A stretch of 64,000 nucleotides of DNA, taken from Bacillota bacterium (GTDB taxonomy: Bacteria > Bacillota > Clostridia > Lachnospirales > Lachnospiraceae). The stretch spans positions 27,308 through 91,307 of the forward strand of contig JAFADH010000183.1 of assembly GCA_023424995.1 (NCBI GenBank), read 5' to 3'. Every line of letters begins with the position of its first letter. Within the stretch, counting starts at the first letter, position 1. The notes below the pieces were generated by a model that had not been told where the DNA came from, ran no database searches, and saw nothing but the letters and a program-made list of their open reading frames with translations. Shown here piece after piece: positions 9,297 to 19,074 of the stretch. Made by a program: the position numbers and the translations under genes.

Positions 9297-11084
9297 ATGA
9301 AAAATTTATCAATCAGCCTGAAGCTGATCGCAGGCTTCGGTGTCGTACTGTTGCTTTTAATCGGTTCCATAGGGGTGTCTGTGTACAGTATCACAAGTAT
9401 TTCAAAACAAACCGATTTATATGGCCGGTATACCGTACCAAACAACGGTTATTCCTGGAGCTTAAGACGGGACCTGGTATCAGTCGAGAGAAATATGCTG
9501 TCGGCTATGATGGAGGAACAGCCGGACGATATAAAGGCTTATCTTGATACTGCCGCAAAGGAAGCGGAAGCCATTAAGGCAACAATTGAAGCCTTTGCCG
9601 ATAACCAGCAGGATAATTCCCTGGAGGAACAGATCAGCCATGTATTGGATGATCTCCTTCCGGCTGCCGGTGCCAAGAGAGCGGAGATTGTTGAGATTTT
9701 AAACAGCGGCGCGCAGGACAGGGTGGCTATGGCATATGATAAGTTCGTAACCGAGTATCTGCCGCAATACGACCAGCTGGCGGAGATATTCATCTCCTGG
9801 AATGAAATCGGTAACCAAAGGGCGGAGGCTCAGGGGATAGCGGCACAAGCGGCGGAAAATCTGGCCTGGACCTTACTGATTATCTTTGGCATTACGTCTG
9901 TTGTTCTGACGGTCATCATTATATTCATCATCCGGTCATCCATCCTGAGGCCGGTAAGGGAAATCGTAAGCGTATATGATGAGATGGCGAAGGGCAACAT
10001 GAAATCCAATATTATGTACACCAGCAAGGATGAGATGGGCCGTATGGCAGACAGCATCAGAACGACCAACGCTCTTCTTGCGGCGTACATCAGTGACATC
10101 TCGGAGAAGCTCGGCATGATATCCCATGGAGATATGCGGGTAAAGATAGATTTGGATTATATCGGTGATTTTGCTGCAATCAAGCAAGCCATGCTGAATA
10201 CCGTGCAGGCTTTAAATCATACCCTGTCCACCATCAACATTGCAGCGGAGCAGGTGAATACCGGCGCGACCCAGGTATCCGGCGGAGCCCAGGCCCTGGC
10301 GGCAGGATCCACGGAGCAGGCATCTTCGGTGGAGCAGCTCAGCGTATCCGTGAATAAGATCGCGGAACAGGCAAATGAGAATTCGGCTAATGTAAGATCA
10401 GCCACCCAGTATGTGGAGCAGACCGGCCTGAATGTAAGGGACGGAAGCGAGCATATGAAGCAGCTTACCGAGGCAATGGCTAACATCGGAGAATCCTCCG
10501 GTCAGATTACCAATATAACGAAGACAATAGAGGATATCGCATTCCAGACCAATATCCTTGCGTTAAACGCCGCAATTGAGGCGGCACGTGCAGGCAATGC
10601 GGGCAAGGGCTTCGCGGTGGTTGCCGATGAAGTACGCAACCTGGCCGCAAAATCGGCGGAAGCCGCCAAGCAGACCGCAGAGCTGATTCAGCGTTCTGTA
10701 GTAACCGTTGCCGAGGGATCGCAGATTACGGCCCAGACGGCCCGGATCCTGCAGAATATCGAGGAGAAATCCAATCTGGTCAACGAAAGCATTGTAAAGA
10801 TCGACCGTGCCTCCGCTGACCAGGCAATTGCCATTGATCAGGTGAAGCAGGGTCTTACCCAGGTATCCTCCGTGGTTCAGACCAATGCGGCTACCGCGGA
10901 AGAGAATTCGGCTACCAGTGAGGAGATGTCCGCACAGGCTACCACTCTTCGGGAAGAGGTCCGAAAGTTCAGGCTTGAGGACAGCTATGAGAATGGGAAC
11001 CTGCAGCATATTTCCTTATTGAAGGAGATACCCGATCTGAAGATACCGGTATCGGACAGCTCCTATGCATTCGGAAAATATTAG
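9297..11084 (+). CDS. Methyl-accepting chemotaxis protein (four-helix-bundle type sensor)
   Basis: Transmembrane chemoreceptor, 595 residues. TM1 is at about 10-30. A helical extracellular region of about 155 residues looks like a 4HB-type ligand domain. TM2 (WTLLIIFGITSVVLTVIIIF) leads into HAMP (RPVREIVSVYDEMAKGNM). The long cytoplasmic coiled coil has the hairpin tip with [18 protein letters not shown] and [14 protein letters not shown], the CheA/CheW contact. The start at 9297 follows AAGGGGGAAC; an upstream in-frame start would add 35 non-homologous residues. It is probably served by the cheA-D genes directly upstream. Confidence 0.93.
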   Translation: MKNLSISLKLIAGFGVVLLLLIGSIGVSVYSITSISKQTDLYGRYTVPNNGYSWSLRRDLVSVERNMLSAMMEEQPDDIKAYLDTAAKEAEAIKATIEAFADNQQDNSLEEQISHVLDDLLPAAGAKRAEIVEILNSGAQDRVAMAYDKFVTEYLPQYDQLAEIFISWNEIGNQRAEAQGIAAQAAENLAWTLLIIFGITSVVLTVIIIFIIRSSILRPVREIVSVYDEMAKGNMKSNIMYTSKDEMGRMADSIRTTNALLAAYISDISEKLGMISHGDMRVKIDLDYIGDFAAIKQAMLNTVQALNHTLSTINIAAEQVNTGATQVSGGAQALAAGSTEQASSVEQLSVSVNKIAEQANENSANVRSATQYVEQTGLNVRDGSEHMKQLTEAMANIGESSGQITNITKTIEDIAFQTNILALNAAIEAARAGNAGKGFAVVADEVRNLAAKSAEAAKQTAELIQRSVVTVAEGSQITAQTARILQNIEEKSNLVNESIVKIDRASADQAIAIDQVKQGLTQVSSVVQTNAATAEENSATSEEMSAQATTLREEVRKFRLEDSYENGNLQHISLLKEIPDLKIPVSDSSYAFGKY

Positions 11085-11142
11085 AGGTTACAGAAATCTG
11101 CTGCCGGCTGAGAGATATGGGTACAGGTGAAAGGAGAAGGAT

Positions 11143-13116
11143 ATGAAATCGATACAAAATAAGTTGAATCTGTTTATAATGGCACTGGTCTTTTTCACGG
11201 CAGTGGTCGTAACGGGCTTTGTATTAGTAATATTCTACCGTAATATGACAGCTCAGCTGGAAGAAGACTCACAGGCATTGTCAATAGCCTACAGCCATGC
11301 TGTTTATAACCAGATTCAAGGCTACAAATCGGAATTGGAGATCGCGGCAGCCTTGAAGGACATTACACAGGAGGACACGCCACAAAGAGACGAGCTGCTT
11401 TCCCGTCTCGCCAAAGCCTCGGGTTTTGAATATCTCGCTCTTGCCGACAGCACCGGACAGACCACCCGTAACAGCAATATTGCGGAACGGGAATATTTCA
11501 AGCAGGCTATGGCAGGGGAGACCTATGTGTCAAGTCCGCTGATCAACAAGGTGGACCAGACCGTAACAATCATGGTTGCGGCTCCCGTAAAGAACGGGAG
11601 TGATTATAACGGTGTAATATACGGAGGTCTTCTTTATGATACCTTTAGTGAAATCATAAAAAATATTACAATAGGGGACGGAGGCTATGCCTTTGTCATT
11701 GACCGGACCGGTGTAATCGTTGCGCATCCGGATGCATCCTTAGTATCCGGAATGGTGAATTATATCGAGGTGGCCAAGGAGGACAGTACATACCGGTCCG
11801 TGGCGGATGCCATGAGCCGTATGATCCGTGGGGAAACAGGGACTGCATATACCGTATACAGAGGGATTAAGCGTCTGTATGGCTTTACAGCCATTGAAGG
11901 TCCGGAGCAGTGGTCCATCACGGTGACAGTCCCCGTTACCCAGGTCATGACGAACGTATATCAGGCAATTGCCATCTGCTCGGCCGTAGGTGTCATAATT
12001 TTAATGATCAGCATAGCTATGGCGGTCCTGTTCTCACGCTCCATGACAAAGCCGATCGTTGCGGTCACCAAACGAATTGAGCTGTTATCGGAAGGAGATC
12101 TCAGCAGTCCGATTCCGGCTGTTAAGGGCAGGGATGAGATCAACCGCCTGTCCGTCGCTTTAGGAGATACAGTTACGGAGCTGCGAAGCTATATCCATGA
12201 CCTTTCCACCGTATTGACCGCCATGGCGGGCAATGACTTCACAGCGGCAAGCACGGCTTCCTACAGGGGAGAATTTATACCGATCAGGCAGGCGCTCAAA
12301 CATATAGCGGAGTCCCTGAATTATACCCTGTCGGTAATCAATAACTCCACCGGTCAGGTGAACTCCGGCGTCTCCCAGATATCCATGGGAGCACAGAATC
12401 TGGCAGCCGGATCCTCCCAGCAGGCGACAGCGGTAACAGAGCTGTCGGATAATATCAGGAAGGTAGCCGATCAGGATAAAATAAATGCGGAGCATGTAAG
12501 ACAGGCGGCACAGTATGTATCCGAAGCCAATACCGGTGTGCAGGATTGTAAAAACCAGATGACGCAGCTGACGGAAGCGATGAATAAGATATCAAACTCC
12601 TCCGACCAGATCACCAGCATAACGAAAGTGATAGAGGAGATAGCATTCCAGACCAATATCCTGGCATTGAATGCTGCGGTAGAAGCAGCAAGGGCGGGCA
12701 ATACCGGAAAAGGGTTCGCAGTAGTGGCGGATGAGGTGCGTAATCTGGCTGCGAAATCTTCTGAAGCGGCAAAGCAGACAGCGGAGCTGATCCAATCATC
12801 ATCGGAAGCAGTTGCCCGGGGCTCGTCAATCGCTGATCAGACCGCCAGAACACTTATCAGGGTGGCGGAGGAGACCGGTAAGGTGACGGACAGTATACGG
12901 AGTGTCGAAGAAGCTTCCGCGGAACAGGCAGCTGCCGTAATACGGATATCGGACAGCATCGAGCAGGTATCCGCAGTTGTGCAGCTGAATGCCTCCACCG
13001 CGGAGGAAAGCTCTGCGGCAAGTGAAGAGCTCTCCTCCCTGGCGGCTTCTTTGCAGAATGAGGTAGGAAAGTTCAGGCTGCAGGAAGCGGCAGTTAAGAT
13101 GAAAGCCTTTACTTAA
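11143..13116 (+). CDS. Methyl-accepting chemotaxis protein with dCache-like sensor
   Basis: Transmembrane chemoreceptor, 657 residues. TM1 is at about 9-31. The roughly 250-residue extracellular region is of Cache type: [18 protein letters not shown], then [19 protein letters not shown], both characteristic of double-Cache sensors of small organic ligands. TM2 (about 272-297) is followed by HAMP and a signalling domain with [18 protein letters not shown]. It closely resembles the upstream receptor in the cytoplasmic part but not in the sensor. It is the last gene of the chemosensory operon, with AGGAGAAGG before the ATG. Confidence 0.93.
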   Translation: MKSIQNKLNLFIMALVFFTAVVVTGFVLVIFYRNMTAQLEEDSQALSIAYSHAVYNQIQGYKSELEIAAALKDITQEDTPQRDELLSRLAKASGFEYLALADSTGQTTRNSNIAEREYFKQAMAGETYVSSPLINKVDQTVTIMVAAPVKNGSDYNGVIYGGLLYDTFSEIIKNITIGDGGYAFVIDRTGVIVAHPDASLVSGMVNYIEVAKEDSTYRSVADAMSRMIRGETGTAYTVYRGIKRLYGFTAIEGPEQWSITVTVPVTQVMTNVYQAIAICSAVGVIILMISIAMAVLFSRSMTKPIVAVTKRIELLSEGDLSSPIPAVKGRDEINRLSVALGDTVTELRSYIHDLSTVLTAMAGNDFTAASTASYRGEFIPIRQALKHIAESLNYTLSVINNSTGQVNSGVSQISMGAQNLAAGSSQQATAVTELSDNIRKVADQDKINAEHVRQAAQYVSEANTGVQDCKNQMTQLTEAMNKISNSSDQITSITKVIEEIAFQTNILALNAAVEAARAGNTGKGFAVVADEVRNLAAKSSEAAKQTAELIQSSSEAVARGSSIADQTARTLIRVAEETGKVTDSIRSVEEASAEQAAAVIRISDSIEQVSAVVQLNASTAEESSAASEELSSLAASLQNEVGKFRLQEAAVKMKAFT

Positions 13117-13131
13117 TCTATGGAAGAGAAC

Positions 13132-13213
13132 AAACCTGTAAAAATCCGGTTCTATGATAAGTGTTGGGGTATGTCAATAAACACACTTTACAGAACCGGA
13201 TTTTTACAGGTTT
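13132..13213. terminator. Long inverted repeat, bidirectional terminator between convergent genes
   Basis: Two perfectly complementary 22-nt arms (13132-13153 and 13192-13213) flank a 38-nt loop that contains a further short stem (AAGTGT/ACACTT). T-rich runs occur on both strands, so it can terminate the chemoreceptor gene (+) and the ABC permease gene (-). The stem is unusually long for a simple terminator. Confidence 0.75.
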
Positions 13214-13231
13214 CAGTATATAAAAGATAAA

Positions 13232-16200
13232 TTACTCCACACTTTTCAGGGCTTCTACCATGTTGATGCGGTTGAGCGTGTGGTTTGTTATCCAATTCAC
13301 GATGACGGCGAAGCCCAACGTAATGGCAGCGGAGATAACATAGCTGACAGGTTCTATATGCACCGCAAAATATATGGAGGGCATCTGCAGAACTACGGTC
13401 AGAAATTCACTGAGCAGCCGTCCTATCGGCAGACCGATGATTATTCCGGTTGCTGTCAGAAGCAGTGTTTCTTTATTGACGTATTGATACACTTCATTAT
13501 CGTAGAAGCCCAGTACCTTAATGGTGGCAAGCTCTCTGACACGTTCCGATATGTTCGTATTGGAAAGCGTAAAGAGAACGACGAAAGCGAGCCCTCCGGC
13601 CATGACAAGAATCAGGAGCATCACTGCGTTGATCAGGTCGAATCCGAAGTCTTCCACCAGGACGGACGTGCTCACGGCGGAAAGGACAGAATCACTTTCG
13701 CGGAGGGAATCGGCATACGCGCCGGGATCGGTGCAGGCATCCGACAGATGGGCATACACACCGTTGGGAGAATAACCGCCGAACAGAGCTTCATAAAGAG
13801 TCTGTGACAGATACACATTATTCCCAAGATAATTTACCGTAATATCGGAAATAACCGTCTCCTTCTGCACGAGCTCCATGTCCTGCAGATATACGCTGTC
13901 CCCGGGCTTAAGATCCAGTATCTGCGCCGCATTTTGCGTTATAATAATTCCGTTGTTATCCGGATGGATCAGAGTACCCTTCGGATTTTCCAAATGAAGG
14001 AATCCCTCTATGGAGGTCCCGTCAGGGATGACCATGAGCTGCAGCTTCTCCTCGTCCCCCCGGGCATTCGACAGCTTCATGCTGCCTAACTGCAGGTTTA
14101 TAAAATCCTTAATATTATCATCTTCAGACAGCTGCCGGATGAAGTCGTCATTCTTAGCATCATCGAAAACAGCCGTCAGATCATATTGATAGATCTGTTC
14201 ATATTGTTTCGGCCCCATAACTGCAATGGAATCTTTGATGGCAAAGCCGCAGATAATCAGGGAAGTACAGCCGGCGATACCTCCGACTGTCATAAACAGA
14301 CGTTTTTTATACCGGAACAGGTTGCGGGCAGTGACCTTATTGAGGAATTTAAGCCGGTTCCATATGCCGGGGATCCGCTCCAGGAATACGCGGGCGCCTG
14401 CACGGGGCGCTTTCGGACGCATGAGGGCCGAAGGCATCCGGGCCAGCTCGCTTTTGCAGGCAAGGGCTGTTGCGCCCACTATCCCGGACAGGAACAGCAT
14501 TACGCCGCCCACGCCATAAGCAGGGTCGAAAGACAGGTAATGCCGGGGAAGCGTATAGAGGACCCTCAGGACAATCTCTACAAACTTCGGCATGAAGATA
14601 AAACCTATGATATCACCCAGGAGTCCCCCAAGAAGACAGGCCAAAAAGGCAAACAGCAGATATTTACCGTAGATTGCGGCATCACTGAACCCTAAGGCTT
14701 TATATGTGCCTATCAGTCCCCGCTCCTCCTCCACCATCCGGGTCATGGCGGTAAGACTCATGAGTACCGCCACAAGTAAAAAGATAACGGGGAAGACCCT
14801 GCCCACGGCCTCGATGGAAGACAGATCGTTGCTGAGGCTGGAATAGCTGTCCAGGGAGGTGCGGTCCTGTACATACCACAGGGTCATATCAATGTCATCC
14901 AGCTTGGAGTATGCCTCCGCCAGTTTTTGCTCCGCTTCTTCTTTCTTGTCGGCGTATTCCTGCTCCTGTTTTATTAATTCGGCTTCACCCTCCGCCAGTT
15001 CTTCTTTTCCCTCGGTAATCTCTTCCCGGGCGTCAGCTATCTTAGACTCGGCATCGCTTACTTCCGTCTCAAGCTTTGCTTCACCCTCCGCCAGCTCTGC
15101 CTTGCCGTCGGCCAGCTCCGTTTTCCCTGCTTCCAGTTCCGCCTTTCCGGCCTCGATTGTCTGACGGGCATCTTCTATCTGTGCTTCACCTTCCGCCAGT
15201 TCTGCTTCTGCATCGGCTAATTGCTTCATGGCGGCTTCCTTCTGCTTTTTAAATGCTTCTTTTTGAATATTCAAAGACTGCCGGCCGCCGTTCAGCTTGC
15301 CCAGACCTATGGCAGTCTGCACACCGGTTTCAGGCAGGGTATCCAGTTGTACTGCCTGCGCACTCAGTTGTCCGATGGTACCGGTAAGCTGCTGTGCCTC
15401 CGCTGCTTTTGCTTCATAGTCACCGGTCAGACTCTTTACGGACTCATTTGCATCCTCCAATACCTTCTGAGCTGCAGTTACGGCAGCATTGGCAGCATCC
15501 AGCTCCTTGCCGGCGGCATCCGCTTCGGCTTGCTGGGCATTAAATTCCGGAGTTCCTTCCTTCAGGCTGTTCAGCTTTCCGGTCTCAGTACGGAAGGCGG
15601 CCAGGGCTGTATCGGCTGCGGCCTGCTTTTTGGACAGATCAGCCTGCGCGTCAGCTGCAGCCTGTGAAGATGACCCAAGCTGTCCGTTTATTGCGGCCAT
15701 ATCCCGGTTTGCCATGTCCAGTGCCGCCTGCATTTGGCTTATCTGCTGCGACAGAGCGGTATTCATCGTATCAGCCTGTTCTTTTAATATGCCGGCAAGA
15801 AGGGCGCTTTCTGCGGAGACTCCCTCCGCGATGGCGTTATCATCCGCACCGGTCACCGCCAGCGCGGCAGCCGCATTTACCAGAGCATCCCATTCACCGG
15901 CCGGCCATGCGCCGCCCAGAGTATCTTTCAGCTGTGATATACCGGCTTCCAGCTGTGTACGGGATGCATCCAGCCGGTTCTGGGCTTCGGTTAACTGCTG
16001 TTCGGCTGCCAGCAGCTGTTCCTCAGCCTGCTGCCGCTCTTTGGCTAACTGCTGTTTTCCCTCGTTCAGCTTTTGGGCGTTATCCTTCAGCTCGGTCTCA
16101 CCCTCCAGCAGCCTGGCTTCACCCTCCTTCAGCTGTTCCTCTGCCTTTTCCAGCTTCTGCCTCGCACTGTCTAATTCCGAGCGGGCTTCCGCGATTTTCT

Positions 16201-17299
16201 CCGCAGCAGTCTTCTCCTCATCGTTAAGCGTAGCTTCACCGTCCGCCAGTTCCCGCCTCGCATTGCGGATATCGTCCCATGCATCGGCAAATTTCCCATC
16301 TGCTTCCGCAAATTTTTCATTCATGGTGGTCTCGGCATCTTTGATTTTAACCTGCGCTTCTGTCAGTACCAGATCGTAGCGGATCTGTTCCCGCTGTCTT
16401 TTTATACGGCTTTCAATATTGCCGATTACTGTCCGGACGGCGGCTTCGTATTCCTCAGAATAGCAGTCCATCTCCCCGGTACCTTCCAGGGAAATATATA
16501 CCGCAGTGAAGATGTCATGCCGGGCGGCTCCGGCAGTTACGAAAAATTTATAATCCGTGGCCGCAGTAGTTCGGATTGCACCTGCTATGCCGTCGCTTTG
16601 TATATCCATGGGATCTATAACCACTCCTGTGATGGTATAGACGGTGTTTACGAAGGTCGGAGACTCTGCCTCTTCCCCTGAATCAATCTCCATATCTACA
16701 TCAAAATCCGTATCAACAGATGCGGCGATATCGTCATCAATGACTGTATCTGCGGCTGTGTCAGCCTTTGCATCAGTGCTGCTGTCATCTTCGGAGGAAT
16801 CAGAAGCGGTATTTTCTTCGTCATTGTCCTTGATATCTTCTTCCTCAATAGTAAGGGTATCGCCTAAGGATTTGCCGCTTTCCTCCAGGTACTTTTGCGT
16901 AACGGCGATTTCCCCCTCACCGGCGGGCAGCTTTCCGGCCAGTATATGGGGAATATTCAGGCCCTTTTGGCTTAACACCGTCATCTCCGCACTTTTTCGG
17001 ATTCCGTCTACCTCCGTGCGGACCGTTTCCGTATATGCGCCTTCGGCAGCAGCTACTCCCTCCGTCTGTGACAGGGCTTCCACGTCTTCTTCCGTAAGTC
17101 CCAGAGTGGACAGAATCCGGATATCAAACAAGTTCTGCCGGTCATAAAACTTATCTGCAGAGTAATACATATCAAGGCAGGCTGCATATAAGCCCGTGAG
17201 CATGGCCACTCCCAGTGCCGTTATGATGACAATGGACAGGAACCGCTTCCAGCCCTTTATAATAGAACGGTGAACATCTTTTCGGTAGGCTTTGCTCAT
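13232..17299 (-). CDS. ABC transporter FtsX-like permease with very long extracellular coiled coil
   Basis: 1355 residues, two to three times the usual MacB/FtsX-type permease. TM1 (about 21-45) is followed by an extracellular region of about 800 residues. This contains a strongly acidic Asp/Ser/Glu stretch (about 155-215) and some 500 residues of heptad-like Ala/Glu/Lys/Leu repeats (for example AELAEGEAKLE and KAELEAGKTELADG). Two FtsX blocks follow, around 850-970 (EERGLIGTYKALGFSDAAIY) and at the C-terminus (ERVRELATIKVLGFYDNEVY). ATG 17299 lies 4 bases past the ATPase stop; an upstream in-frame TTG (17323) is less likely. Such permeases are usually mechanotransmitters or exporters rather than importers. 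The substrate is unknown. Confidence 0.88.
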   Translation of the reverse strand: MSKAYRKDVHRSIIKGWKRFLSIVIITALGVAMLTGLYAACLDMYYSADKFYDRQNLFDIRILSTLGLTEEDVEALSQTEGVAAAEGAYTETVRTEVDGIRKSAEMTVLSQKGLNIPHILAGKLPAGEGEIAVTQKYLEESGKSLGDTLTIEEEDIKDNDEENTASDSSEDDSSTDAKADTAADTVIDDDIAASVDTDFDVDMEIDSGEEAESPTFVNTVYTITGVVIDPMDIQSDGIAGAIRTTAATDYKFFVTAGAARHDIFTAVYISLEGTGEMDCYSEEYEAAVRTVIGNIESRIKRQREQIRYDLVLTEAQVKIKDAETTMNEKFAEADGKFADAWDDIRNARRELADGEATLNDEEKTAAEKIAEARSELDSARQKLEKAEEQLKEGEARLLEGETELKDNAQKLNEGKQQLAKERQQAEEQLLAAEQQLTEAQNRLDASRTQLEAGISQLKDTLGGAWPAGEWDALVNAAAALAVTGADDNAIAEGVSAESALLAGILKEQADTMNTALSQQISQMQAALDMANRDMAAINGQLGSSSQAAADAQADLSKKQAAADTALAAFRTETGKLNSLKEGTPEFNAQQAEADAAGKELDAANAAVTAAQKVLEDANESVKSLTGDYEAKAAEAQQLTGTIGQLSAQAVQLDTLPETGVQTAIGLGKLNGGRQSLNIQKEAFKKQKEAAMKQLADAEAELAEGEAQIEDARQTIEAGKAELEAGKTELADGKAELAEGEAKLETEVSDAESKIADAREEITEGKEELAEGEAELIKQEQEYADKKEEAEQKLAEAYSKLDDIDMTLWYVQDRTSLDSYSSLSNDLSSIEAVGRVFPVIFLLVAVLMSLTAMTRMVEEERGLIGTYKALGFSDAAIYGKYLLFAFLACLLGGLLGDIIGFIFMPKFVEIVLRVLYTLPRHYLSFDPAYGVGGVMLFLSGIVGATALACKSELARMPSALMRPKAPRAGARVFLERIPGIWNRLKFLNKVTARNLFRYKKRLFMTVGGIAGCTSLIICGFAIKDSIAVMGPKQYEQIYQYDLTAVFDDAKNDDFIRQLSEDDNIKDFINLQLGSMKLSNARGDEEKLQLMVIPDGTSIEGFLHLENPKGTLIHPDNNGIIITQNAAQILDLKPGDSVYLQDMELVQKETVISDITVNYLGNNVYLSQTLYEALFGGYSPNGVYAHLSDACTDPGAYADSLRESDSVLSAVSTSVLVEDFGFDLINAVMLLILVMAGGLAFVVLFTLSNTNISERVRELATIKVLGFYDNEVYQYVNKETLLLTATGIIIGLPIGRLLSEFLTVVLQMPSIYFAVHIEPVSYVISAAITLGFAVIVNWITNHTLNRINMVEALKSVE

Positions 17300-17303
17300 G
17301 TTA

Positions 17304-18005
17304 TCACCACTCAATCTGTGCAATGGGTGTGGGCTGCATATTCTGTTCAGTCTTCACAACCTTGCCGCTTTTAAAATGAATTACCCTGTCTGCCATAGGA
17401 GCTAAGGCAGAGTTGTGGGTAATAATAAGTACGGTGATCCTCTCACGGCGGCACATATCCTGCAATAGCTGCAGGATCTGCTTTCCGGTATTGTAATCAA
17501 GCGCTCCTGTGGGTTCATCACACAGAAGTAATTTCGGATTCTTGGCAATAGCCCGTGCAATGGATACACGCTGCTGCTCTCCTCCGGACAGCTGTGCCGG
17601 GAAATTATTCTTACGGTCTTCAAGACCCACCTTATCCAGTGTCTCTGAAGCGCTGAGTGAATTCTGACGGATCTGTGCAGCCAGTTCCACATTTTCCAGA
17701 GCTGTTAAATTCGGGACCAGATTATAGAATTGGAATACAAAGCCGATATCATTGCGGCGGTATCCTATCAGATTTTTTTTGTTGTATTTTGATATGTTTT
17801 CACCGTCAACAATCACATCCCCGGAGGTTGTGGTGTCCATACCTCCCAGTATGTTAAGGGCGGTGGTCTTGCCGGCGCCTGAAGCCCCCAGAATGACAGC
17901 CAGCTCGCCCTTTTTTACCGAGAAGCTGGCATCATCCAATGCCCGGATCATTACCCCCTCGGAAGTGTATTCCTTTATAACGTGTTTAAATTCGATGTAT
18001 TCCAC
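17304..18005 (-). CDS. ABC transporter ATP-binding protein (MacB/LolD-like)
   Basis: About 233 residues. Walker [10 protein letters not shown], signature [14 protein letters not shown], Walker [13 protein letters not shown] and the H-loop LIITHN are all intact, in the arrangement of MacB/LolD-type ATPases that partner FtsX-like permeases. GTG at 18005 is preferred because GGAGG lies 5 bases upstream. The alternative ATG at 18017 would contain that Shine-Dalgarno inside the ORF and adds four residues. It is directly upstream of its permease and divergent from a TetR-type gene, which likely regulates it. Confidence 0.9.
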   Translation of the reverse strand: MEYIEFKHVIKEYTSEGVMIRALDDASFSVKKGELAVILGASGAGKTTALNILGGMDTTTSGDVIVDGENISKYNKKNLIGYRRNDIGFVFQFYNLVPNLTALENVELAAQIRQNSLSASETLDKVGLEDRKNNFPAQLSGGEQQRVSIARAIAKNPKLLLCDEPTGALDYNTGKQILQLLQDMCRRERITVLIITHNSALAPMADRVIHFKSGKVVKTEQNMQPTPIAQIEW

Positions 18006-18191
18006 AAAAGCCTCCATGATGAATTATGATTATCACTTGATTTTTATCTGTTAACGATTTATTATAAAGACACCATGTTGATTTGGCAACCGTCAGATGT
18101 ATATAAAGCGATTGTTTTACAACAAGACATGATGTATATGTCGCTTTCAGAACAAAAGTGAAATTTATTATCGGGGGGGAGGAGAGTATCT
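18006..18191. promoter_or_regulatory. Divergent intergenic region, candidate TetR operator area
   Basis: The only space for promoters of the ABC operon (-) and the TetR-type gene (+). It contains a GATGTATAT direct repeat (about 18096 and 18131) and a 7-nt inverted repeat AAAGCGA/TCGCTTT at 18105-18111 and 18141-18147. The arms are short and far apart, so operator assignment is tentative. Confidence 0.35.
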
Positions 18192-18797
18192 ATGAAAGAA
18201 ATGAAGCAGGACAGAAAAACCCGTTATACCCGGATGGTGCTGCAAGACAGTCTGATTGAGCTGATGAGAGAAAAGCCCATCAGTAAAATAACCATTAAGG
18301 AGCTGTGTCAAAATGCAGATTTAAACCGGACGACCTTTTATGCCCATTATACCGATCAATATGACCTTCTTCGGAGCATAGAGGATGAAACCCTTACCTG
18401 GGCAAAGGATGCCGTTAACATTCTTAACGAAAAAAGGAGCGAACATGAAATTAAGAAGGTTCTCGAAGGGATCTGCCAATATTTTGCGGATAACAGCAAG
18501 CATCTTCAGGTCCTGATGAGCGAACAGGGGGATATAAATTTCCAAAAGGAGTTATTTACACTGATATACCGGCAGTGCGGCATAGACTCCTTAGCTGATT
18601 ACAGCGGGGACAACGCTTCCAGGGAATTGTATTTTCTGTTTATAGTCACCGGAAGCATCGGCCTTATACAGCATTGGCTGAAAAGTGGAATAATCCAGCC
18701 GGCAAATGATATTGCCGGGATCATATACCATATGACCATGATTGCCAGGGAGGGCGCCGCGCATCAACTTACCGGTACGTTTGCAGTGCAACTATGA
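18192..18797 (+). CDS. TetR/AcrR-family transcriptional regulator
   Basis: 201 residues. The N-terminal helix-turn-helix is typical: SLIELMREKPISKITIKELC followed by LNRTTFYAHYTDQYDLL. The C-terminal ligand domain (about 75-195) belongs to the clostridial type with TYR/FFYxHYxdk regulators and contains two hydrophobic helices. GGGGGGAGGAG precedes the ATG. Transcribed away from the coiled-coil ABC transporter, it is probably its repressor. The inducer is unknown. Confidence 0.88.
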   Translation: MKEMKQDRKTRYTRMVLQDSLIELMREKPISKITIKELCQNADLNRTTFYAHYTDQYDLLRSIEDETLTWAKDAVNILNEKRSEHEIKKVLEGICQYFADNSKHLQVLMSEQGDINFQKELFTLIYRQCGIDSLADYSGDNASRELYFLFIVTGSIGLIQHWLKSGIIQPANDIAGIIYHMTMIAREGAAHQLTGTFAVQL

Positions 18798-18806
18798 ATA
18801 TAACTT

Positions 18807-18968
18807 ATGCACGGCGCGAAAAACTGCACCTTTTATCAGAAGTTTGGAATGCAACTTCTGATAACTTATATTATCGGAACAAACCCCGGTTCCGATAATC
18901 GAGATGCACGGCGCAAAAGCTGCGCCTTTTATCAGAAGTACAGTACAACTTCTGATAACTTATATTAT
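18807..18968 (+). repeat. Tandem hairpin repeat downstream of the TetR-type gene
   Basis: Two imperfect copies (18807-18874 and 18904-18968) share ATGCACGGCGC, then a C-rich arm and TTTT, then a hairpin of TATCAGAAGT with ACTTCTGATA. A third hairpin (TTATCGGAAC with GTTCCGATAA, about 18871-18898) lies between them. The second copy begins with a clear terminator, GGCGC-loop-GCGCC-TTTT. The array fills most of the 277-base gap before the next gene and probably ends transcription from the TetR-type gene. No coding sequence is seen. Confidence 0.75.
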
Positions 18969-19074
18969 AGCTAATACATCCTTTCTTGATACACCTGGAT
19001 GAATATATTTCATATTGTAATTATATGAGGAATGTATTATCATTTAGATTTATACAGAGAAAGAAGGTGAACAG

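Noticed and set aside
15489..16379. Long antisense ORF inside the ABC permease gene
   Set aside because: Ser/Ala-rich translation is a mirror of the coiled-coil codon pattern on the other strand; no ribosome site or family similarity.
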